A DNA stretch of 64,000 bases from Helianthus annuus (lineage: Eukaryota; Streptophyta; Magnoliopsida; Asterales; Asteraceae): NCBI RefSeq assembly GCF_002127325.2, contig NC_035446.2, positions 160,983,878 through 161,047,877 of the forward strand, in the 5' to 3' direction. A model generated the notes under the pieces. The model had not been told where the DNA came from and did not search any database. It worked only from the letters and a program-made list of their open reading frames with translations. Positions within the stretch are counted from its first letter, which is position 1; the number at the start of each line of letters is the position of its first letter. The translations under genes were made by a program, and so were the position numbers. Below are positions 27,001 through 34,931 of this stretch, in pieces.

Positions 27001-27567
27001 GCCACGACCAGAGCACGGGGTGTAGGCGTACACTCGTCGTGTATAACTCTTTAATGTGGTGTGTCATTTAATTCTTAGCCCGGACAGCAGATCCCGGGCC
27101 ACCAAAGATACGAGTGCATGTAAATCGTTCACAAGTTTATATTATATAATTATCCCAAGTTAATAAAAATATTTATGCCTTGTGCATTTAAATCAATTTT
27201 CAATCGTTTTCAAAATGAGTCAGTCGATTTGTATTTACCAGTGTAAACTGACGTATTTTTCCCAAAAGGTTAAGTGCAGGTACTATACGAAAATAGGCTG
27301 GCTGTTTCCTAAGAGCGTCCACTATAGTCTCGCAAGCTCGGACGACAAATATCTGTTGAACTATTTATTCTTATTTATTTGATCCGCCTGTGGATCCGTT
27401 TCAACTACTGTGATATTTATTATTGCAAATTATTTAAAAGTTGAAATGTATCTATTCTGCTTCCGCTGTGCATTATTATATTGTGTTGATTGTCTATGAC
27501 GATGCCAACTACGTCACTGTACCCCACACCGGGCCCACCGGTGACACGTGGAAATCGGGGTGTGACA
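24027..27567 (+). repeat. 3' LTR of the chromovirus
   Basis: 3541 bp, the same length as the 5' LTR. Differences seen by eye are near the start (CTCAAAAAATT for CTCGAAAAATT) and at positions corresponding to about 7401, 7900, 7937, 8996, 9110, 9691 and 10567 of the 5' copy. Carries the ~158-bp periodic region from about 25755. Confidence 0.93.
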
Positions 27568-27572
27568 CTCTG

Positions 27573-28481
27573 CTATGCCCTGCTACATACTTTTCATTAC
27601 AATAAAAACATTCTCCCTTTGCCCTTTTGTCATCCATGTAATTATTTGTAACTTTCTTGGGAATGATTGCATTTGATGGTACAGAATTGACAGGAATGGC
27701 TAGCACAGGCTGCTTGCCAATATTTGTCAAATTATTAGTCCTTGTGGATTGGGAATTGTATTTGTAACTGGTGGAACCTGTGTTACTCATACTACCCACA
27801 CCCAAGGTCTTATTTGACTGGTTCTGCAATCTTGCCAAAGAATATGTCTCTCTCAATGTTTTAGGTTTAAACATTTTGACATGGCACTTAATTTCAGGTT
27901 TCAACCCCTCAATGAACAAACTAATTGTATACTCATCAGGTAATGTTACCTTATTCAAAAAGTAGGTCAAATTCATCACAGTAATCTTCTAGTTCACCAG
28001 TTTGGATTAATGCCTTGAGTGCACCCATAGCATCCTCTATTAGTGTTGCAACAAATCTAGTGGATGCATTTCTTGTATACTCATCCCAAGTCACATCACA
28101 TATTTTTTTTCCAGAGGATTTCATAAACCCTTGATGCCATTGCAAGGCTCTACCCTCTAGATGTACAGCAGCATATCTAACTTTGTACCTTTCAGGGGTG
28201 TCATCTATTGAAAAGAAGTGTTCACACTTATACATCCATCCTTCAACATCATCACCATTAAACTTGGGAAATTCCACTTTTGTTAAGCGATTACTGCTGA
28301 GCCTATCACCCTCGTTCCTTGGAATCAAAGTGCCTTGTTGTTCCAGTTTTGAAAATGTTGCTTGCATCTGATCAAAAGCTGCTTTCAAGCCCATTAGTGT
28401 TTCTTGATTTTGTGTTGTAAAAGCATCTATTCGGTTGATGTCTTTTGCAAGACGTTCAACTTCCTGGTTTCGAGTAGCCAT
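27573..28481 (-). pseudogene. Reina-like gag, frameshifted and split by the chromovirus
   Basis: The minus-strand frame starting MATRNQEVERL at 28481 has a short coiled-coil-like N-terminus, then a retrotransposon gag domain (FPKFNGDDVEGWMYKCEHFF, then VHLEGRALQWHQGF). The frame stops at 27951, but gag homology continues in another frame (VTLPDEYTISLFIEGLKPEI) to the zinc-knuckle half CFYCNEK next to 27573. A frameshift therefore lies near 27955-27980. The chromovirus lies between the first Cys/His residues of the knuckle (right side) and its last Cys (left side, about 7118-7128). Confidence 0.85.
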
Positions 28482-28736
28482 CTTACTGAATCACTAGAAT
28501 GACAGAAAATTGCAGATATGAAGGAAGAAAAAAATGAGGAAACAGGAATCAAGAATCAGGCAACTGATTAATGATATGGAATAGAATGATCAACAATTGA
28601 TCACTCCAAGAATCAATGGAAATGAGTAGGAATTCGAATGAATTGACAAATTGATGACGGAATTCGAAGAAAACTCGCTGAAGAAGGTGATCGGAAACTG
28701 GTGGTAGCCGGAATCAATGAGCTCCGATGAGAATCG
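28482..28736 (-). other. Untranslated leader of the Reina-like element
   Basis: Non-coding stretch between the gag start and the PBS. Its last 40 bp (28714 onward) recur at the start of the second copy at 40789. Confidence 0.7.
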
Positions 28737-28752
28737 GTTGGCTCTGATACCA
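28737..28752 (-). other. Primer binding site of the Reina-like element
   Basis: The minus strand reads TGGTATCAGAGCCAAC, 2 bp from the 5' LTR: initiator tRNA-Met type. Confidence 0.9.
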
Positions 28753-28754
28753 AT

Positions 28755-28949
28755 TGTTAGCTTGGAATGAGAGAATCACACAAGAGAGAGAAAGGAAAAC
28801 CCAAAACAAGCTTAGTTTCATAGCTTGGGGTTGTTATCTTTATAACTACCATTAACTACTTCTTACACATATTACAATTACAGTCCCTCCACTATCACTT
28901 ATTACAATTGCATACCCTCAACTAACACTAACAGATTTATATTGTAACA
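28755..28949 (-). repeat. 5' LTR of the Reina-like element
   Basis: 195 bp, identical by eye to 3437-3631 and also to the third copy at 40830-41024. Confidence 0.9.
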
Positions 28950-29329
28950 ACCTCTCTGCCGGAGTAAACCACCGCCGTTTCAGCGCAGCTCTCCGCCGGA
29001 GTAAAGCACCGTCATCTCAACCACATGCCTCTCCACCGGAGTAAACCGCCGTCCTTTCAACGCCTCTCCGCCGTCGCTGGTTTGCTTGCTCTTCGTTCAC
29101 GATACTATTGAATTATTTTATGTTGATCGATATTATTATGTTGGTCTTTTTATGCTGATGTATCGATCTGCTTCTTTTTTTTTTTTTGAAATTGGTGAAG
29201 CTTGTTTCAATTGTGGATGTAAGAACGCCGCTATTTGTTTTGGCACATATCAATTGATTATAGTCTTCTCCTTTTTTATTTTAAAAATACATGAATTTAT
29301 GTGGGTTTTTATATTTGCTATTTTTAAAG

Positions 29330-30353
29330 AGTAGAGGTTTAAAGATTAGTCGATCTAAGACTGAGTACTTGTATTATGACTTTAGTGGGGTAGACAACGA
29401 TGGGGACATTTAGATCACCATTGATGGTCAAGTGGTTTCGCAGGTGACTAAGTTCAAGTATCTAGGATCATTTGTTCAGAGGGATGGGGAGACAGATAGT
29501 GACGTTGCCCACCGCATCCATGTTGGATGGTGTAGGTGGAGATTGGAGAACTGCCACTGGAGTATTATGCGATAGGAGGTTTCCAACTAAATTGAAAGAG
29601 AAATTTTACAGGGTTGCAATTAGACCTGCTATGTTATACGAAACCGACTATTGGGCCATTAAGGAAGTACAAGCACGCAAGATGGATGTGGCAGAAATGA
29701 GAATGCTAAATTGGATGTGTGGGCACACAAGGTTAGACTGGACAAAGAAATGATGTTTTCAGGGAGAGGTTAGAAGTAGCTAGTAAACCAGATAAGATTA
29801 TGAGGGAAGATTGAGATGGTTTGGGCATGTGAAGAGGAGGCAGACGATAAAGTCAGTTAGAGTGGTTGAAACTCTTGAGGAGTTGAGGTGAAGGGAAGGA
29901 GGAGTAGAGGCAGACCCAAAATTACTTGAGATGAGCGGATTAGGCAGGATTTGCAAAGATTGCACCTCTCTGAGAACATGGTCCATGATACGAGCTCGTG
30001 GAGATGTAGGATTACGGTTAAGGATTTCTAGGGGAGGGTACAATTGTGTTTTAGGTATAGTGTATGGTCGTAGATATGTAACTATGTGTATAGGTTGTTT
30101 GTGATGTTATATTTGTTTTGTTTGCCATGTACTCTTTCACCACTCATGTTATTTTCGTAGCTTCATACACACACACCTCATGTTCTATTTATTTCTTTCT
30201 TGGGTGTTTTGGAGCCGAGGGTCTCACTGGAAGCAGACTCTCTATCCCTAGGGGTAGAGGTAAGGTATGCCTACATCCCACCCTCCCCAGACCCTACCAA
30301 TAGCTTTGCTATTTGTGAGATTTACCGGACATGATTGATTGATTGATTGATAA
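29330..30353 (+). pseudogene. 5'-truncated RTE-type LINE with decayed RT C-terminus
   Basis: Plus-strand remnants read as the end of a non-LTR reverse transcriptase. Motifs include FKYLGSFVQRDGE, DVAHRIHVGW, LKEKFYRVAIRPAMLY and the conserved AEMRMLNWMCGHTRLD, then a LRWFGHVKRR-like stretch with stops and frame changes. It ends in the conserved CCTACATCCCACCCTCCCC region and a TGAT-repeat tail. Target duplication TTTTAAAG is at 29322-29329 and 30354-30361. Short 3' repeats instead of poly(A) and this RT tail are typical of plant RTE LINEs. Inserted in the right arm of the Harbinger-type element; no function left. Confidence 0.8.
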
Positions 30354-30554
30354 TTTTAAAGGGTAGTTATGTCATTTTACGTAACTTAAATTCCAATTCC
30401 ATTGAGCATAATACCAACCAAACACATATGGGATTTCAAAGGAATCCCTTAAGATCCAATTTCAATTCCAATTCTGATTCCACTCTATTCCGTGAAACGA
30501 ATGCTACCTAAGATGTTAAACAAACTCAAAAAGCTTGCTCATGGCTAAGTCTAA

Positions 30555-30940
30555 AGGAGTGTTTGGCTAAGCTTTTCAACACCTCCTTATAATTTATTGA
30601 CTTTTACAAAAAGCTAATAAGGAGAAAAGATGTTTGGCAAACTCACAAGCACTTTTCAAAATAACTTTTCGTATAGGGAGGAAAAGTTAGTTTTGAAAAG
30701 TTAGTAAGAAGTGACTTTTTGAAGCTGATTATGACTTATTGGCTTTTCACATCCCTTTTAGTCATTTTACATGAATAAGCTAAGTCAAACACTTTTTAAA
30801 AAACAAATTATTGACTTATTGGTTTTTCCCACCCCATCAGCTAATTCAAACACTTTTTTTAAAAACTCCATTTCAAAAAGTCATAAGTTCTTTTAACAAA
30901 AAGTCATTTTTGAGTTAAATAAGCTTAGCCAAACAAACCC
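30555..30940. mobile_element. Tourist-like Harbinger MITE
   Basis: TIRs AGGAGTGTTTGGCTAAGC and, on the other strand, GGGTTTGTTTGGCTAAGC. TSD TAA at 30552-30554 and 30941-30943. 386 bp, non-coding, rich in AAAAGT/ACTTTT phrases that pair across the element. Confidence 0.85.
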
Positions 30941-30943
30941 TAA

Positions 30944-31587
30944 AGATAAACTTGTTCGAGATCAGCTCATTTCTAAATGAGCCAAACCGAAGTGGGACGT
31001 TTTGAATGGCAAACTCGTTCCTGAGTCCATTTAATTTAAAGTGACGATTCACATCAGTTTTAGCTTCTTGACTCACTCAGGGTATTGAGTTTGTCTATAA
31101 ATTTCGTGTTATGAAGAAAATGTAATTATTTATAAAAGTTCAAAAAGGAAACAAGTCATGTTCAAGTCCAGACGTCATTTCGTCATAAATAAACAAGACA
31201 ACCCAAGCTAGCTCTTTTAGTTACACGAAACCAATCTAAAGCTGCCTTGGCTCACTAGCTAATCAGCCAAAGTTTTGTGATAAATAAACGGACGAACGGT
31301 GTTTAGTTAGGTCTAGACGAGTAGACGTTTGATAACGTAAACGAAGGCACGTAATAAAGTATAGACAGAATAAAACAGATTAAGTGGGCTCCAGAATCAA
31401 TCCATCTACCTTAGTTGGCCTCCATTTGTCCACCGACGGCCGGCGGACGGTGCTGTATTTTGTCCCTCTGAATGATTTTAGCTCCACATGTACACACACC
31501 ATTAAAATTTACAATTTACACCCTACTCTCCTGGAAGAAGACCTACCAATTTAGTACTAGGATTTTATTCTGTCACCCCTTGCATAT
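30944..31587. other. Intergenic DNA, no gene seen
   Basis: AT-rich unique-looking sequence between the MITE and the Tat element; repeated at 43021-43664. A GC-rich CCGACGGCCGGCGG stretch lies near 31433. No supported coding frame. Confidence 0.6.
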
Positions 31588-32467
31588 TGAAGGGGTATGG
31601 TCCCAAAAAGCCGCGCAAACCTCCGACCAGGTTGCGCGCGGAACCATACTCCTTATTTCAGAAAACTTATTAACAGTATCCTCGCGCGACTTACACGCGT
31701 TGCAGTTTGTCTGGCGCGAGGCACGGCTCACAAGAGAGCCAGGTATCAGCACTTAGCATAAAACAATGGAACAAATGAGCATGCTAACCCCGCGCGGGTT
31801 AGTTTGTTATCCAACAAGAGCCACTCAGTAGGGAAGCGCACGGCTACCTACAGTGGTACATAAGGTACAAGTGGCAGTAAAGGGAGCCAATGAGCGTCTA
31901 GCAGGCTCTGGTCAATCGTGCGCCACGATCGCCTGACGGGAAGTACACAAGGACGCCTATGTGGCACCAATCAGAGGACGGGGACAACTGTCCCACGATC
32001 TCCACTTGTCTGCTGATGACAGAAGGACAACAAGGCCGACAACAATGACACGTGGCTCCAATCAAGGTGCGCCAGCACCGACGAGCATCTAGAAGCCACT
32101 AAGCGGTCGACGCTAGTGAGACAAAGAGCATATCCGTTTTGTTGTCCGTTTCTGGCCCAAGGCCCATCAGCCCATAACCCCTTACACCTCTCCGGCTATA
32201 AATAGAGACCTCAGCACACAGGTTAAACATTCTATTCTCTCGGCTCTTACTCTTTACACTTAATTACTCTCAAAGCAGTCGCTTATTCTCACGCCGGAGC
32301 CTGGTTAAGAGGGAAACCCCCACATTCCCCTCTTAACGAGTTAACGGTGTTCTGTTTTGCAGGATAAATCACCAAGTCGGAGCTCAAATATCCTTAAGAA
32401 GATTAACCCTCATGAAAGGAACATAAACCAATCTAATTAACTCCCTAATTAGATCACTGTTTCTTCA
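31588..32467 (+). repeat. 5' LTR of the Tat-type element
   Basis: 880 bp, starts TGAAGGGGTATGG and ends TTTCTTCA (terminal TGAAG/CTTCA). A TATA box, TATAAATA, is at 32197-32204. An inverted repeat near the start (GGGTATGGTCCC against GGAACCATACTCC, about 31594-31651) could fold. The only copy in the window. Confidence 0.8.
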
Positions 32468-32480
32468 TTGGCGCCCACCG
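32468..32480 (+). other. Primer binding site of the Tat-type element
   Basis: TTGGCGCCCACCG directly follows the LTR. TGGCGCC-type sites are usual in the Tat/Athila branch. Confidence 0.8.
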
Positions 32481-32546
32481 ATTTTTTCTATAACCACCCT
32501 CATCTTCTTTTATTTGAGCCTTTGACACCTCTTTCTTCCTTCGACT

Positions 32547-34931
32547 ATGACTGGTCAAGGAATCATCCCAGAGTTCGGTTTCGGAACCAACTCTAACACG
32601 GCGTTGGGCGAAGGAATCCAAAACTTCCAAGCCCAACAAATCGAAGAAATCGGCGAAGTTGAAATCAACAATACTGGGGGTCCGCGCGGGAGCTTCACCC
32701 GCATCACCCAAGTGGTCACCCCAGGAAACGGAGAAGGACCTTCGAACACAGCGCCACCTCAAAATGTGTCTGCATTACTTGGCTTACCAGAAGGTGAAAC
32801 CCCAGCCTCGTGGTATGCCAAGAACATCGCCACTATCAATGCAGCATACCAATCGCTCATCGCGCAGCAGGCAGTTTTGATGGCAGAACCGTCCTTGGTC
32901 ACCCCTCAGAGTCAGGGGGTGCGCCAAATGCCCCCACCAGCCAATATACAAGGCAGAACCAACAGGCCTCCCCCTACAAGACGTTTAAGCGTACAAGACA
33001 CGCGCGATACAAGAGGGGAAACGGATAGTTACTATGAATATCCGTCGAACCTTCAACGAGGCCCTGTTCACAGCCGGCTCACGCCGCGCAACATGAACAA
33101 CGAATGGGAAGAAACAGACCCATATGATCCCACATGGGAAGGTGACGAAGAATCGTCAGTCTTTAATCGTTTACCAAAAAACCATGAGTACTACAAGCCA
33201 AGACAACACATTGGCTACACAGAAGAAGCTGAAAGAGATTTCCGCCTGGCATACAGACCAGCGGAAGCTGCGGAACACTCCAAGTTTATCCCGAAAATTG
33301 CACTCGCGCCGCTTTCACGAGAGAAGCTACCCCCAACTGTTGGGAAATTCAATGGGTTGACTGACCCAGACGATCACGTCAGAACATTCACGAGTGTGGG
33401 CTGCATGGGAGGTTGGAACATGCCCATGTGGTGCCACCTGTTCATTCAAACCCTTACCGGAGCGGCTCGCGCCTGGTTTGACAGCCTTCCGCCTGGGAAG
33501 ATTAAATCATGGACAGATTTCAAGACGCAATTCTTAAGCTACTTTAGCCAGCAACGTCGCTACCAACGTGACACAGCCGAAGTAGAAGATATTTGGCGAA
33601 GAGATGGTGAAGGTCTGGAGGACTTCATCACGCGATTTAACAAAGAGTGTCTGGAAATAGGCGGCGTCAGTGAGCAACTCATGCGCTGTCACTTCAAAAA
33701 GGCTATACGCTGCGATAGTCTCATTAGAACCATCACAGGCAAAGATGGAATGCCGAAGGAGTGGGATAAACTAATGGAAGCCGCAAAAATCGTCGCGCAA
33801 ACTGAGGAGTCCCTTGCTGGTGGAAAGGGCTACTACCCAGAAGATCGATTTTCAAGAGGAAGTACGCGCGATAACAACAACAAGCGTAACAAATATAAGA
33901 GTCATGACTGGAAGTCTGAAAGACCAAGAGGCCGTGACGACAGGCCACGCTACAGAGAAGATGCGCGAGAAACGATTGACCGAATCGGTTACAAGAAGGC
34001 GGTCAGGGACGACAATCGTGACAAACACTGGACTCCGCTCACAAAAACTCCAAAGGAGGTATTGATGACGGAGAATGTCGATTTCAAGGCGCCAAGGCCA
34101 ATGACAAACAAGAAAGGGCAAGACCCTAACTTGTACTGCGATTTTCACAAAGATTCAGGGCACCTGGCCGACGACTGTTACAGCTTGCGCCAAGAGATCG
34201 AGAGAGCGCTCAAAAGCGGCAAGCTAAGCCATTTAGTGAAGAATGTACGCAAGGAAACCCGTCAACTCCAGCGCCACGATGAAGGTAACCACAAAAAGGT
34301 CCGACGACTAGAGACTCACATGGTCAACGGACCCAGGTACAGCGCGAAAGAGAAAGGCAAACGCCCTTATGAACCTTCTTGGCAGGAGCAGCAAGTTATA
34401 TTTCCAGTAGTGCGCGGCGGACCTCGCGCCACACGTCCTGTGGTCATCACCGGCATAATCGGGCATTATGAAACTGACTACATATTCATAGACCCGGGAA
34501 GTACTGCCGACATCATTTACGAACAGTGTTTCAATCAGTTGGATGAAGAGGATAAAGCGCGACTCGAACCTGTCGATTATCCTTTGTCTGGATTTTGCAA
34601 CGAGATGGTTTTTCCTCTCGGACAGATCAGTTTCCCCGTCACGCTCTCTGACGGGAAACACTCAAGAACAACAAATGTGAACTTCATGGTAATGCCAGTG
34701 AAATCGAGGCATGATGTGCTTATTGGGAGGGAAACACAAGGCGAGCTAAACATGGTGACTTCAACGCCTCATTCTGCGATAGGTTTCCCAACAAAGACAG
34801 GAGTAGCAATCATATATGCCAAGAAAGAAGTAATGTCAACTGAAGAGCTGCGCCCAACAAAGGCGGCGAAGGTCTCCACGACCGAGCCGGAGAAATGGGT
34901 TTTAAACCGAAATACCCCGAGCAGACTGTGA
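32547..34931 (+). CDS. Tat-type gag-protease
   Basis: 794 codons starting MTGQGIIPEF, about 80 bp after the PBS. The retrotransposon gag domain is at about residues 260-420 (MPMWCHLFIQTLTGAARAWFD, then WTDFKTQFLSYF). Basic, arginine-rich linkers follow, then a Cys/His-containing stretch LYCDFHKDSGHLADDCYSL, and an aspartic-protease fold near the C-terminus (IFIDPGSTADIIYEQCF). The protease active site is D649-P650-G651, where the family has D-T/S-G. The substitution may weaken or kill the protease. The frame ends at 34931, after overlapping pol by 37 bp. It supplies capsid/nucleocapsid proteins and the processing protease. Confidence 0.88.
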   Translation: MTGQGIIPEFGFGTNSNTALGEGIQNFQAQQIEEIGEVEINNTGGPRGSFTRITQVVTPGNGEGPSNTAPPQNVSALLGLPEGETPASWYAKNIATINAAYQSLIAQQAVLMAEPSLVTPQSQGVRQMPPPANIQGRTNRPPPTRRLSVQDTRDTRGETDSYYEYPSNLQRGPVHSRLTPRNMNNEWEETDPYDPTWEGDEESSVFNRLPKNHEYYKPRQHIGYTEEAERDFRLAYRPAEAAEHSKFIPKIALAPLSREKLPPTVGKFNGLTDPDDHVRTFTSVGCMGGWNMPMWCHLFIQTLTGAARAWFDSLPPGKIKSWTDFKTQFLSYFSQQRRYQRDTAEVEDIWRRDGEGLEDFITRFNKECLEIGGVSEQLMRCHFKKAIRCDSLIRTITGKDGMPKEWDKLMEAAKIVAQTEESLAGGKGYYPEDRFSRGSTRDNNNKRNKYKSHDWKSERPRGRDDRPRYREDARETIDRIGYKKAVRDDNRDKHWTPLTKTPKEVLMTENVDFKAPRPMTNKKGQDPNLYCDFHKDSGHLADDCYSLRQEIERALKSGKLSHLVKNVRKETRQLQRHDEGNHKKVRRLETHMVNGPRYSAKEKGKRPYEPSWQEQQVIFPVVRGGPRATRPVVITGIIGHYETDYIFIDPGSTADIIYEQCFNQLDEEDKARLEPVDYPLSGFCNEMVFPLGQISFPVTLSDGKHSRTTNVNFMVMPVKSRHDVLIGRETQGELNMVTSTPHSAIGFPTKTGVAIIYAKKEVMSTEELRPTKAAKVSTTEPEKWVLNRNTPSRL

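Larger units (their letters stand above)
7134..27567 (+). mobile_element. Tekay/Del-like chromovirus (Ty3/gypsy) with 3.5-kb LTRs
   Basis: The LTRs 7134-10674 and 24027-27567 are both 3541 bp. TSD CTCTG lies at 7129-7133 and 27568-27572. The PBS matches initiator tRNA-Met and a polypurine tract precedes the 3' LTR. I see about eight LTR-LTR differences by eye, so insertion was recent. It sits in the zinc-knuckle region of the Reina-like gag. The 20.4-kb apparent length includes a probable false duplication of about 6.4 kb; the real element should be near 14 kb. Long LTRs, the polyprotein order and the chromodomain-like tail point to the Tekay/Del clade (inference). Confidence 0.92.
3437..28949 (-). 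mobile_element. Reina-like Ty3/gypsy LTR retrotransposon, defective
   Basis: Two 195-bp LTRs (3437-3631 and 28755-28949) bound the element. TSD ACCTC lies at 3432-3436 and 28950-28954. Gene order on the minus strand is gag, protease, RT, RNase H, integrase, chromodomain. After removing the nested chromovirus the element is about 5.07 kb. Short LTRs, small size and a C-terminal chromodomain fit the Reina clade; that placement is inference. The element is coding-dead, as described in the pol entry. Confidence 0.9.
3116..30508. mobile_element. PIF/Harbinger-type element, interrupted by nested insertions
   Basis: The left end GGTAACATTTGTTTCACG and the right end (reverse complement GGTAGCATTCGTTTCACG) form the terminal inverted repeat. 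TSD TAA lies at 3113-3115 and 30509-30511. The TIR homology runs on for roughly 150-190 bp on each side (for example GAATTCC-rich sequence near 3150 and 30430). Without the Reina-like element and the LINE it would be about 0.86 kb. No transposase frame is visible. Its interior (3330-3436 joined to 28950-29330) holds degenerate CCGGAGTAAACCACCG motifs. TAA target duplications and GG-starting TIRs are characteristic of PIF/Harbinger (Tourist-like) elements. Confidence 0.8.
28714..31587. repeat. Large duplicated segment, copy A (Tat insertion site filled)
   Basis: Nearly identical to 40789-43664 at an offset of 12075-12077. Seen differences are two extra T in the poly-T near 41260 and about six or seven substitutions. 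Copy A ends exactly where the Tat LTR begins (31588). Confidence 0.9.

Noticed and set aside
34895..34897. ATG at 34895 as an independent pol start
   Set aside because: It falls in the middle of the gag-pro/pol overlap beside the slippery heptamer; frameshifting is the more likely route to pol.
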